Source of the DNA: Atkinsonella hypoxylon
Lineage: Eukaryota > Ascomycota > Sordariomycetes > Hypocreales > Clavicipitaceae
Length of the DNA stretch: 64,000 bases
Reading direction: 5' to 3'
Assembly (NCBI GenBank): GCA_000729835.1
Contig: JFHB01000087.1
Span: forward strand, 56,017 to 120,016
Under the pieces are notes generated by a model. The model was not told where the DNA came from. It worked only from the letters and a program-made list of their open reading frames with translations, and searched no databases. A program made the position numbers and the translations under genes. Shown here piece by piece: positions 10,790 through 23,256 of the stretch (the stretch's first letter is position 1; every line of letters begins with the position of its first letter).

Positions 10790-13700
10790 CTAACGATTCT
10801 AATGCCTCTAAAGATATAGATAAAGCCTCTAAGAATAAGAAGAAGTGGAAGGGCCGAAGAAGAAGTAACAAAAATTCTGGGAATAAGGATGGAGAAGCTG
10901 CTTTTGCTATAGGTTGTTATAACCTATCCACTAGCAACCAGGATACTATAGAATCTAATGATTCTAGCAGTTCTAGTAGTGATAATTCTTACGATTTAGA
11001 TACAGAATCCACTACTAGTGATACTAGTACTACTAGTAATAATACCCCTTCTTTTAACTATTCTAATGGAATAATTAAAAACTCCTTACTATACAATACA
11101 GGTTCTACCTGTTATATAGTTAACAATAAGGCATTTTTTAGGACTTTTAAGCCTATAAAAAAGGGTAAAACCGCACCTATTGCTACTGGAGGAGGTCCTA
11201 TTTATCCTAAAGGACAGGGAACTGCTGTATTCCAGGTACTAGTTAGTACAAATCCAGCTAAATACAGACCTTTAGCTCTAAAGGATGCTCTATATTGCCT
11301 AGGTTTAGATACCAACCTAATTAGTGGTCTAAAGCACTATTTAATAGGGGACACTCTCCTTAGAAATCAGCTATTTCTAGCTAATAGAAGCTGCTGTAAG
11401 CTTTTAAATCCCAAAAAGCATGGTTTCTTTCTACAGCTTAAGGGGCAAGAGACCCCTAAAGTGTGTAAAAACCACGCAAATCTCTCTTATATAGGATTTA
11501 GTAGTTATAATGGCAATTATAATACTAGTTATCCTATAGAGGTTTAAATCCCTCAACAGCCTAGTTTTAATCCTAAGGAATATAGCCAAATTGAGGAATT
11601 ATCTAATTTTAAAGAAGAAGAAGATAATACTAATAACAATGCTATAGAGCTATTAGCCCTAGTTCCTAAACGGGCTCCTAGTTAGATTTCTTCTAATAAC
11701 AGGGATTTAGAAGGTCTAAATCCTAAGTTGCTGGATATTAGAGGAAATAGCCGTCTAGATCCCTTAAACGAGGCCTGTAGTTCTTAAGAGATCTAGCAAG
11801 ATAGGGAGCAACAGGAAGCTAGCTCTAATAATAATTCTAGTAGTAATCCTACTGCTTCTTCTTCCTATAAGAAGCTCCTAGAATTAGCTGCTACTTAGTA
11901 CGTTAGATTAGGGCATATAGGACTCCCTTTACTAAAGAAGACTGCTTCTATTACTAAAGGTATTCCTAATTTTACAAAAATTAAGGAAAAGGATTTTAAC
12001 TGCCTAGCTTGCAACTAAGCTAAAGCTGTTAGAAGACCTAGCAAGCGTGCTATTCCTAACCCCCCTAGATATTTAGATATTATAGAGAGAGATACCGTTA
12101 AAATAGAGCCTATACTGCACAATAAGAGGCCTCTAGTTCTTTTTCTAATTAATAGAAAATCACGGTATAAGTGGTCTTTTAATCTAGCTAATAAAGAGGG
12201 TTTTACTCTTTATAGCTATATTAGAAGCTTCTTTAAGGAATTAAAAAACCAGTATAACTGCTACCCTAAATACCTTTATTTTAATAGTAGTACAGAAATT
12301 AATACTAGGTTGTAAGCTTAGCTATCTTCTAAGGGTATTTGCTTTAGCACCTCTTGCCCCTATATTTACAAACAGAATAGGCTAATAGAGAGAGCTATAA
12401 GGGTACTTCTAGACTAGTTGTGTGCTACCCTACAGTAGTTACAATTACCTCTATATCTATAGTCTTACATCCTTCCTGCTATAGTGGATTTAGTTAATAC
12501 TACTGCGAATAGTACTAAACCACTAAGTCCTAAACAGCTATATCTAGCTGATTTAGAGCCTTCTAAGACCTATAAGCCTAATTTTACTAAAATAAGGGCT
12601 ATAGGCTCCTATTGCGAAGTTCTAATTCCTTTAGAATAAAGATCTAGGTTGCAGAAGCTAGCTAAAAGAACTATTCCTAGTAGACTTTTAGCTACGCTAG
12701 GTTCTAATGTATATCTAATATACATCCCCTCTAAACAAGCTGTTATAAAGACTAGCTTCGTTAAAATTATAGAAGGAATAGGTCCTATTTCATAGAGTAT
12801 CCCTAAGGTTCCTATTGGTTCTATAGTGGATAATCCTTTAGAGGGAGAAATCGATAACTAGCAGCAATTAGTGGATAATTATACTCCTAAGTATCCTTAT
12901 CCTAGTCATCTAGATGTGCCGAATTATCCACTAGAACCTGTAGATCAAGCTCTTCTACTAAGCAACCCTATAGAAGCTGTAGAGGCCCCTAAAGCCCCTA
13001 TATCTATAGAAGCCCCTCAGGCTAATATAGAACCTATAGAAGCTAAAGCTAAATCTATTGATGCTAATGCTATAGATTTAAATAGAGATATATTTTCCTT
13101 AATTAAGGATCTATGCTTTAAGGCAAGGACTAAAGCAGCTATTACTTCTAATAGTAATAAGGATGAACTTCCTAACACGTAGAAGCAAGCCCTAAAAAGC
13201 TCTGCTAAGCAGCATTAGATAGAAGCTACCTATAGCGAATTTAAGCAGCTATTAGCTGCTAAAACCTTTAAATTTATAGGGAAAGACTAAGTACCTAAGG
13301 GCTGAAGAGTTCTAAAGAATAGGCTTATTTATAGGCTTAAAAAGGATAAAGAAAATAATCCTATTAAATATAAAGCCTGCCTTATTGCTAAGGGATTTAT
13401 ATAAATAGAAGGTTAAGACTATCTAGAGACCTTTGCTGCAACTAGTATTCCTTCTAGCTAGCGTATATTATTAGCTCTTGCAGCTTTTAATAACTAGGAA
13501 GTTAAGCAAATCGACTTTATAGGAGCGTTTTTAAATAGCAAGCTAAAGGAAGCTATTTATATAGAAATCCTAGATAGATTCGTTAAATTTACAGAAGCAA
13601 CGCTATCAGTAGCTAAGCTACTAAAAAGCTGTAATTATAAGCCCTCTAAAGAGCAAGTAATTAAGCTAGAAAAATCCCTCTATAGTCTGAAGCAAAGTCC

Positions 13701-15070
13701 TAGAGAATAGCAGCAAATTCTAACAGAATTACTTCAAAAGCATAGATTTAAACCTCTTATATTAGACCCAGCAGTCTTTTATAACCCAGCTATATTTACG
13801 TATATTGCTACTTACGTAGATAACTGTCTTCTAATTAGTCTAAATCTAAGCTATATCAACAAGCTAAAGAAGCTATTATATAAAGCTTATTCAATAGAAG
13901 ATAGGGGACTAGCAGAATTCTTTCTAGGCGTTTAAATCACCTATAATAGGTCTAAAAGGCCTATTAAAATCCATTAATCTTAATATATCCTTAAAGCCCT
14001 AGAGAGATTCAAAATGCTAGATGCTAAGCTAGCTTCTATCCCTATATAGCTGGGGATTCTAAAGTAACTAGTTACAAAACTCCTCTTAAAATCCAATTAT
14101 AAGCTTTATTAGAGCATAATAGGCACTATAATGTACCTTATGTTGCTAACTAGGGCTAATATTGCTTTTTCCGTTTAGTGGCTATTAACCTTCTTAGCTA
14201 AGCCCTATATAGAGCATCTGAACGCCTCTAAGCACCTCCTTTAGTACTTAGGTGGTACTAGAAGCTTTACTATCGTTTATAAGCGTTCTAGTCCACACTT
14301 AGAGTCTAAAAAGTCTTCTAATACTACTATTAGTTGTAAAGAAGTCTTAAAGACTCTCCTTAGTTATTGCAATAGCGATTTTGCTGGTAATAAAGTCTCT
14401 TCTAAATTAACCTATACTTATCTATATAAGCTAGCTAGTGGACCTATTAGCTGGAAATTAAAGAAAGCTAGTACTATTGCTCTTTCTACCTTAGAAGCAG
14501 AATCCAATGCATTATTAGAAGCTATTAGGGAATTAGAGTGGCTCTACAGCCTTTTTAAGGAGATAAAGCTGCCTTTAACCTCTCCTATTCCTATTAGGTG
14601 TAATAATTAAGGCGCTATAGTTACTGCTTACAACCTAACGTTATATAGTAGAACTAAGCACACCCTTTTAAAGTTTAACTACATTAGGGAAAAGATTCGT
14701 AAAGGTATAGCTAAGGTTAGTTATATTAATACAAATTAGATGCTAGTAGATAGCCTAACTAAGCCTCTTACTATTTAAAAGCATTAACAATTTATTAAGT
14801 TACTAGAGCTTTCTAGCTAGCTTATAAAAGCAACAAAAACACTTAAAAAATCGAAAAGCAATAAAAAACAGTTAAAAATCGAAAACAACAAAAACAATCA
14901 ACAACAACTAGTTATATTCAACTATAACTACCCTAGAATTACTGGAATTAATTATATTATTTTAGTCCTGTTATTAGTACTGTATTTTGTTAGTTGATTC
15001 TAACTTAGATATCCTTTAAAGGAGCTAAGTTGCTTGTAGAACTAGTTACTTCTCACATTTCTAGAGGGAG

Positions 15071-15776
15071 TGTTAAAAATAAGCTACCCTGTATAGCCTA
15101 TTTTTATACTTGCTAGTTGCCTGTTAGTTGCTCTATTACATAACCCTAACTAGGTCTTATTACGTTAATTTTTAGTAGAGATATCGCTGTTACTAGATGC
15201 AAAACATCTAGAATCAACTAAGGCAGAGTTGCCTAACCTATAGTTAACTTTAACAGCGATTTTCTCTACAACTAGCAATAGTAGAAATTTAAGAAGTATA
15301 CTATTTAAAAGCTAAGAATTAGGGCTATCTAATAGTATAATTGTTGAATAGAGTTGCCTATAAGGGTTGTTTACTATTAGTAGAATTTATTAAATTGTGT
15401 ATATAGGTTTCTCGTTTATATAGCTATAAGTCGATTTTTTTGTTTTTATATAGTAAATCTTTTTGCGGAAATTATAAAGTAGCTTACAAGCCCCTTCTAG
15501 CGACTACAGCCTGCCGATATAGTTAGAGGGTCTATAAGGGACTAGAAAGATTTAAGATTCTACTCTCACTAAGTTTGTTACAGCGCTTTTAATATAAAGA
15601 TACTACTATTACAGTTATCTATTGCCTCTACGTGATCTATACTATACACTACAGCTTAATTTAGGCCGCTGCTGCTTCTACTACGTAATAATTGCTAGGA
15701 GCAATTACAGGTGCTAAATCTAAGAGACTACTACCCTCTTAGATATTTAGTCCTATAATCCCTATTATTTTTAAAA
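15071..15776 (+). repeat. 3' LTR of A1 (family A)
   Basis: Follows the tract CTAGAGGGAG and starts TGTTAAAAATAAGC. It lacks the 200-bp duplication of the 5' LTR but has a short extra stretch near its start (GTTGCCTGTTAGTTGC). It ends in TTTTTAAAA, a mutated form of the usual TTTTCAATA. Confidence 0.88.
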
Positions 15777-16071
15777 GCTATATAGAGTAAAGACTTAATA
15801 TACTTTAGGCTTATCCTTAATTTTATAGTCTTATACTAGCTTTAGTGTGTATTTCTAAGAGTAAATAAAAAGAACATTCTAATTGTTTTTATATATATTT
15901 AAGGTGTTTAATATATTAGCTACTTACGTTTCTATTAGTAGTTAGGTATTATCTATATTATTATATATATTAGAGGTGTTTAATATATTAGCTGCTTACG
16001 CTAATATTAGTAGTTAAGTATTATTTATACCTTTATATATATTAGAGGTATTTAATATATTAGCTACCTAT
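15777..16071. repeat. Flank of A1 with three copies of a 72-bp tandem unit
   Basis: The motif GGTGTTTAATATATTAGC occurs at 15903 and 15975, and with one change at 16047, giving a 72-bp period. The last unit is cut by the LTR of copy C. The first ~120 bases hold no recognised gene. If A1 was inserted in Copia-2 this should be Copia-2 DNA, but no integrase similarity could be read here. Confidence 0.7.
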
Positions 16072-16775
16072 TATTGAAAATAATAGGGATTACAGGACTA
16101 GATATCTAAGAGGGTAGTGGTCTCTTAGATTTAGCACCTGTAATTGCTCCTAGTAATTATTACGTAGTGGAAGCAGCAGCGGCCTAAATCAAGCTGTAGT
16201 GTATAGTATAGATCACGTAGAGGCAATAGATAACTGTAATAGTGGTATCTTTATATTGAGAGCGCTGTAATAAACAGTAAGGGTAGAATCTTAAATCTTT
16301 CTAGTCCCTTATAGACCCTCTAACTATATTAGCGGGCTGTAGTCGCTAGAAGGGGCTTATAGGCTACTTTATAATTTCCGCAAAAAGATTTACTATATAA
16401 AAACAAAAAAATTAACTTATAGCTATACAAACGAGACGCCTACGTACACAATTTAACAAATTCCACTAATAACAAGCAACCCTTATAAGCAACTCTATCT
16501 AACAATTATACTATTAGATAGCCCTAATTCTTAGCTTTTAAATAGTATACTTCTTAAATTTCTACTATTGCTAGTTATAGAGAAAATCGCTGTTAAAGTT
16601 AACTATAGGTTAGGTAACTCTGCCTTAGTTAATTCTAGATGTTTTACATCTAGTAACAACAATATCTCTACTAAAAATTAACGTAATAAGACCTAGTTAG
16701 GGTTACATAATAGAGCAACTAATAGGCAACTAGCAAGCATAAAAATAGGCTATATAGGGTAGCTTATTTTTAACA
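16072..16775 (-). repeat. 3' LTR of copy C (family A)
   Basis: Minus-strand LTR from TATTGAAAATAATAGG to TTTTTAACA, followed by CTCCCTCTAG, the complement of the family purine tract. This shows it is the 3' LTR of a minus-strand element. Confidence 0.9.
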
Positions 16776-17020
16776 CTCCCTCTAGAAATGTAAGAAGTAA
16801 CTAGTTCTATAAGCAACTTAGCTCCTTTAAAGGATATCTAAGTTAGAATTAACTAACGAAATACAGTACTAATAACAGGACTAAAATAACATAACTAATT
16901 CCAGCAATTCTAGGGTAGTTATAGTTAAATATAACTAGTTATTATTAATTGTTTTTGTTGTTTTCAATTTTTAACTGTTTTTTGTTGCTTTTTGATTTTT
17001 TAAGTGTTTTTATTGCTTTT
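16776..17020 (-). other. Tail region of copy C between RNase H and 3' LTR
   Basis: Matches the region after RNase H in A1, including an A/C-rich (T/G-rich on this strand) stretch. The frame that encodes the hydrophobic C-terminal segment in A1 is recognisable. No further gene. Confidence 0.6.
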
Positions 17021-17103
17021 ATAAGCTAGCTAGAAAGCTCTAGTAACTTAATGAATTGTTAATGCTTTTAGATAGCAAGAGGCTTAGTTAGGCTATCTGC
17101 TGG

Positions 17104-17795
17104 TATTGAAAATAATAGGGATTACAGGACTAGATAGAAGAGGGTAGTGGTCTCTTATATTTAGCACCTGTAATTGCTCCTAGCAATTATCACGTAGTGG
17201 AAGCAGCAGCGGCCTAAATCAAGCTGTAGTGTATAGTATAGATCACGTAAAGGCAATAGATAACTATAATAGTAGTATCTTTATATTGAGAGCGCTATAA
17301 CGAACAGTAAGGGTAGGATCTTGAATCTTTCCAGTCCCTTATAGACCCTCTAACTATATTAGCGGGCTGTAGTTGCTAGAAGGGGCTTATAGGCTACTTT
17401 ATAATTTCCGCAAAAAGATTTACTATATAAAAACAAAAAAATCAACTTACGGCTATATAAACAAGACGCTTACGTGTATAATTTAATAAATTCTACTAAT
17501 AACAAGCAACCCTTATAAGCAACTCTATTTAACAATTATACTATTAAATAGCCCTAATTCTTAGCTTTTGAATAGTATACTTCTTGAATTTCTACTATTG
17601 CTAGTTGTAGAGAAAATCGCAGTTAAAGTTAACTATAGGTTAGGCAACTTTACCTTAGTTAATTCTAGATGTTTTACATTTAGTAACAGCGATATCTCTA
17701 CTAAAAATCAACGTAACAAGACCTAATGAGGGTCACGTGATAGAGCAACTAGTAGGCATAAAAATAGGCTATACAGGGTAGCTTATTTTTAACAC
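17104..17795 (-). repeat. 3' LTR of copy B
   Basis: Family A LTR (692 bp), ends TATTGAAAA and TTTTTAACA on the plus strand, followed by CTCCCTCTAG (purine tract complement). Confidence 0.92.
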
Positions 17796-18009
17796 TCCCT
17801 CTAGAAATGTAAGAAGTAACCAGTTCTATAAGCAACTTAGCTCCTTTAAAGCATATCTAAGTTAGAATCGACCAACGAAATACAGTACTAATAACAGGAC
17901 CAAATAACATAACTAATTCCAGCAATTCCAGGGTAGTTATAGTTAAATATAACTAGTTGTTGTTGATTGTTTTTGTTGTTTTTCGATTTTTAACTGTTTT
18001 TGTTGCTTT
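17796..18009 (-). other. Tail region of copy B
   Basis: Equivalent to the A1 region between RNase H and LTR. Compared with A1 it lacks a stretch of the A-rich run, and one T is missing in the ATTATTTT block, which would break the frame of the hydrophobic C-terminal segment. Copy H shares the missing T. Confidence 0.6.
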
Positions 18010-21000
18010 TATAAGCTAGCTAGAAAGCTCTAGTAACTTAATGAATTGTTAATGCTTTTAAATAGCAAGAGGCTTAGTTAGGCCATCTGCTAGCATCTGA
18101 TTCGTATCAATATAACTAACCTTAGCTATACCTTTACGAATCTTTTCCCTAATATAGTTAAACTTCAAAAGGGTGTGCTTAGTCCTACTATACAACGTTA
18201 GGTTGTAAGCAGTAACTATAGCGCCTTGATTATTACACCTAATAGGAATAGGAGGGGTTAAAGGTAGCTTTATCTCCTTAAAAAGGCCGTAGAGCCACTC
18301 TAATTCCCTTATAGCTTTAGATAATGCATTAGATTCTGCTTCTAATGTAGAAAGAGCAATAGTACTAGCTTTCTTTGATTTCCAGCTAATAGGTCCACCA
18401 GCTAGCTTATATAGATAAGCATAGGTTAATTTAGAAGAGACTTTGTCACTAGCAAAATCGCTATTGCAATAACTAAGGAGGGTCTTAAGTACTTCTTTAG
18501 AGCTAGAAGCTTTAGAAGAGGACCCTATAGGGTGTAGACTAGAATGCTTATAAATAATAGCAAAGCTTCTAGTACTACTTAAGTACCTTAGGAGGTGCTT
18601 AGAGGCGTTTAGGTGCTCTATATAGGGCTTAGCTAGAAAGGTTAATAGCTACTAAACGGAAAAAGCAATATTAGCCCTAGTTAGCAACATTAGGTACATT
18701 ATAGTGCCTATTATGCTCTAATAAAGCTTATAATCGGATTTTAAGAGGAGTTTTGTAACTAGTTGCTTTAGAATTCCCAGCTGTATAGGGATAGAAGCTA
18801 GCTTAGCATCTAGCATTTTGAATCTTTCTAGGGCTTTAAGGATGTATTAAGATTAATGGATTTTAATAGATCTTTTAGACCTATTACGGGTAATTTAAAC
18901 GCCTAGGAAGAATTCTGCTAGTCCTCTATCTTCTATTAGATAAGCTTAATTTAGCAGCTTTTTAAGCTTATTAATGTATCGTAAATCAGGCCTAATTAGA
19001 AGACAGTTATCTACATAAGTAGCAATATATATAGATGTAGCTGGGTTATAAAAGACTGCTAGGTCTAATATAAGAGGTTTAAATCCATACTTTTGAAGTA
19101 ATTCTGTTAGAATTTGCTGCCATTCTCTAGGACTTTACTTTAGACTATAGAGGGATTTTTCTAGCTTAATTACCTGCTCTTTAGAGGGCTTGTAATTACA
19201 GCTTTTTAGTAGCTTAGCTACTAATGGCGATGCTTGCTCTATAAATTTAACGAATCTATCTAGGATTTCTATATAAATAGCTTCCTTTAGCTTGCTATTT
19301 AAAAACGCTTCTATAAAGTCAATTTGCTTAACTTCTTAGTTATTAAAAGCTGCAAAAGCTAATAATATACGCTAGCTAAGAGGAATACTAGTTGCAGCAA
19401 AGGTCTCTAGATAGTCTTAACCTTCTATTTATATAAATCCCTTAGCAACAAGGCAGGCCTTATATTTAATAGGATTATTTTCTTTATCCTTTTTAAGCCT
19501 ATAAATAAGCTTATTCTTTAGAACTCTTTAGCCCTTAGGTACTTAGTCTTTCCCTATAAATTTAAAGGTTCTAGCAGCTAATAGCTGCTTAAATTCGCTA
19601 TAGGTAGCTTCTATCTAATGCTGCTTAGCAGAGCTTTTTAGGGCTTACTTCTACGTGTTAGGAAGTTCATCCTTATTACTATTAGAAGTAATAGCTGCTT
19701 TAGTCCTTACCTTAAAGCATAGATCCTTAATTAAGGAAAATATGTCTCTATCTAAATCTATAGCATTAGCATTAGCTTCAGCTTCTATAGTAGCTTCTAT
19801 AGGTGTTTCTATAGGTATAGGGGCTTTAGGGGCCTCTATAGCTTCTATAGGGTTGCTTAGTAGAAGAGCTTAATCTATAGGTTCTAGTGGATAATTCAGC
19901 ACATCTAGATAACTAGGATAAGGATACTTAGGAGTATAATTATCCACTAATTGCTAGTTATCGATTTCTCCCTCTAAAGGATTATCTACTATAGAACTAA
20001 TAGGAACCTTAGGGATGCCCTGTGAAATAGGACCTATTTCTTCTATAATTTTAACGAAACTAGTCTTTATAATAGCTCGTTTAGAGAGGATATATATTAG
20101 ATATACATTAGAACCTAGTGTAGCTAAAAGTTTACTAGGAATAGTTCTTTTAGCTAGCTTCTGCAACCTAGATTGTTGTTCTAAAGGAATTAGAACTTCG
20201 CAATAGGAGCCTATAGCCCTTATTTTAGTAAAATCAGGCTTATAGGTCCTAGAAGGCTCTAAATTAGCTAGATATAGCTGTTTAGAACTTAATAGTTTAG
20301 TACTATTCGCAGTAGTATTAACTAAATCCACTATAGCAGGAAGGATGTAAGACTATAGATATAGAGGTAATTGTAACCACTGTAGGGTAGCACGCAAACG
20401 GTCTAGAAGTACCCTTATAGCTCTCTCTATTAGCCTATTCTGTTTGTAAATATAGGGGCAAGAGGTGCTAAAGCAAATACCCTTAGAAGATAGCTAAGCT
20501 TACAACCTAGTATTAATTTCTGTACTACTATTAAAATAAAGGTGTTTAGGGTAGCAGTTATACTGGTTTTTTAATTCCTTAAAGAAGCCTTTAATACAGC
20601 TATAGAGAGTAGAACTCTCTTTATTAGCTAGATTAAAAGACTACTTATACCGTGATTTTCTATCAATTAGAAAAAGAACTAGAGGCCTCTTATTGTGCAG
20701 TATAGGCTCTATTTTAACGGTATCTCTCTCTATAATATCTAAACATCTAGGGGGGTTAGGAATAGTATGCTTGCTAGGTCTTCTAACAGCTTTAGCTTAG
20801 TTGCAAGCTAGGCAGTTAAAATCCTTTTCCTTGATTTTTGTAAAATTAGGAATACCTTTAGTAATAGAAGCAGTCTTCTTTAGTAAAGGGAGTCCTATAT
20901 GCCCTAATCTAACGTGCTAAGTAGCAGCTAATTCTAGGAGCTTCTTATAGGAAGAAGAAGCAGTAGTAGGAGAATTACTACTAGAATTATTATTAGAGCT

Positions 21001-23256
21001 AGCTTCCTGTTGCTCTCTATCTTGCTAGATCTCTTAAGAACTACGGGCCTCGTTTAAGGGATCTAGACGGCCACTTCCTCTAATATCCAGCAACTTAGGA
21101 TTTAGACCTTCTAAATCCCTGTTATTAGAAGGAATCTAACTAGGAGCCCGTTTAGGAACTAGGGCTAATGGCTCTATAGCATTGTTATTAGTATTATCTG
21201 CTTCTTCTTCTTTAAAGTTAGATAATTCCTTAATTTAGCTATATTCCTCTGGATGAAAACCAGGCTGTTAAGGGATTTAAACCTCTATAGGATAACTAGC
21301 ATTATAACTGCTATTATAACTATTGCTAGTAAATCCTATATAAGAGAGATTTACGTGGTTTTTACACACTCTAGGGGTCTCTTGCCCCTTAAGCTGTAAG
21401 AAGAAACTATACTTTTTGGGATTTAGAAGCCTACAGCAGCTTCTATTAGCTAGAAATAGCTGATTTCTAAGGAGAGTGCCCCCTGTTAAATAGTGCTTTA
21501 GACTACTAATTAGGTTGGTATTTAAACCTAGGCAATATAGAGCATCCTTTAGAGCTAAAGGCCTATATTTAGCTAGATTTATACTAACTAGTACTTAGAA
21601 TACAGCAGTTCCCTGTCCTTTAGGATAAATTAGACCTCCTCTAGTAGCAATAGGCGCAGTTTTACCCTTTTTTATAGGCTTAAAAGTCCTAAAAAATACC
21701 TTATTGTTAACTATATAATAGGTAGAACCTGTATTGTATAGTAAGAAGTTTTTAATTATTCTATTAGAATAGTTAAAAGAAGGGGTATTATTACTAGTAG
21801 TACTAGTATCACTAGTAGTAGATTCTGTATCTAAATCGTAAGAATTATTACTACTAGAACTGCTAGATTCACTATTAGAATCTATAGTATCCTAGTTGCT
21901 AGTAGATAGGTTATAATAACCTATAGTAAAAGCAGCTTCTCTATCCTTATTCCTAGAATTTTTATTACTTCTTCTTTAGCCCTTCCACTTCTTCTTATTC
22001 TTAGAGGCTTTATCTATATCTTTAGAGGCATTAGAATCATTAGAATTAGAATCGGAATTCTTCTTCTAATTAGGAGGATTCTTTCCTTAGTTAGCTTTAT
22101 TATTATTAGAACTATTAGAATTAGAAGCTTTATAACTAAGAGCCTTAGATATAGAGGAGCTTTTATCTCTTTGTTCTTCTAATAAGTTAGCTATAAGGAA
22201 CTGTAAATTTAGCATTTTTACAGATAGACCTTGTGCTCTAGCAGCTCTAATAAAATATCGCTGCCTTTCAGCCTAGCTAGAGAAGGTCTTCTTTAAAGCA
22301 TTAATATAATAATTTACCTAGTTAATAGGATTAATAGCTACACTATAGAGCTGTAATCTAGCTAGTAAATTATTAAATTTAGCATTAAAGGCCTCTAAAG
22401 ATCCCTTATAGTTCGAAAACGATAAGTTATAATAACTAGCATATAGTGTACTATATTATATTTTAGCACTCTGCAAATACTGCTTAACTAAAACGTTATA
22501 GGCATCTATAGGGGACTTATGCTAGCTTATAGCAGCTTAAGGTCTAGATTAGCAACTATCTCTTATAATTATAAGGATAATAGCTTATTCTAAATCTACT
22601 AAAGTACTAGCTATACTAGGATTATTAATAAATTAAGGAAATCCTAATGCTCTAAATTAAATAGTTAAAGCTTACTTCTACTGTTTAAAATTTTTAGGGC
22701 CTTTTAGCTTAGCAGCCTCTAGAATTAAGTGGACCTTCTTATTTAACTCTTTTATAGTGCCTTTATTAAAAGCAGGCAGAAAAGTAGCACTATTAGAGGA
22801 ACTAGAAGGTTTAGGGGCTTTAAAAGAGACTTTAGAAGCTCTTTTAGAAGTAATAGGATCTACTACCTTAGAGGGAGACTCTATAGAGAGATTACCTATA
22901 GATGTAATTATAGTATCTAATTTACTTAGTAAATTAGCTATATTACCTTTATTTTGGCTTTATTTTGCTTCACTATACCTAATAAATCTATTTAGGGTCT
23001 CTTGTTGCTTATCCATTTAAGCTTTTAGATTAGCTTGAACATTATAGACTTACACTACTCTTTTAGAAGCTAATCTAGCTTCTTTTAGAGCCTTCTTAGC
23101 TGTATAATCTTCTTTATTAGAAGAGGAATCTACTAGCTAAGGGAGGGACCTTGCTAGACCAGGAAAGCTAGTAGCAGCAGCTGTAGCTAGTGTACTAGAA
23201 CTACTACCCCGTTTAGGGCTTGTGCTCTTTCCCTTGCCTGTTCCTTTTGGTGCTAT
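18010..23256 (-). pseudogene. gag-pol polyprotein relic of copy B (Copia family A)
   Basis: Same order as A1, read on the minus strand: Gag from 23256, protease near 21700, integrase near 20900-20300, linker near 19900-19650, reverse transcriptase near 19500-18900 and RNase H near 18500-18040. The Gag start reads ATA instead of ATG. Two longer open stretches survive: 19954-20331, the end of integrase (125 codons), and part of the linker. TAG/TAA codons at Gln positions and Asp to Asn changes close the rest. In RNase H it shares a block with copy H (CCTATAGGGTCCTCTTC) but in reverse transcriptase it shares a block with E and F. Confidence 0.87.

Larger units (their letters stand above)
8507..14997 (+). 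pseudogene. gag-pol polyprotein relic of A1 (Copia family A)
   Basis: Start ATG at 8507 is intact and follows AACCCTTAAA. Leaving out the two insertions and their target duplications, one frame of 1,807 codons runs to TGA at 14995. Gag opens with a basic Lys/Gly/Ser region and later has Lys/Arg-rich and Ser/Asn/Asp-rich stretches; no CCHC knuckle was seen. Protease follows at about 11095 (N-T-G-S for D-T-G-S). The integrase zinc motif has His at 11914 and Cys at 12001 and 12010; the integrase core ends with N-R-L-I-E-R. Reverse transcriptase has Y-V-D-N at 13813 (canonical YVDD), and RNase H has S-D-F-A near 14374. A hydrophobic stretch lies near the C-terminus. Many TAG/TAA codons replace Gln, so it cannot be expressed as one protein. 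Confidence 0.88.
6673..15776 (+). mobile_element. Copia family A, copy A1 (complete, with two nested insertions)
   Basis: Complete LTR retrotransposon: 5' LTR, primer site, leader, one gag-pol frame, polypurine tract (CTAGAGGGAG, 15061-15070) and 3' LTR. It sits in Copia-2; flanks are ACTAT (6668-6672) and GCTAT (15777-15781), a 4/5 match to a 5-bp duplication. Two later insertions interrupt it: the miniature LTR element at 9177-9528 and a reversed solo LTR at 10082-10789, each with a perfect 5-bp duplication. Confidence 0.9.

Noticed and set aside
15903..16071. CRISPR-like array
   Set aside because: The 72-bp units are directly adjacent with no spacers, and the context is fungal transposon DNA.
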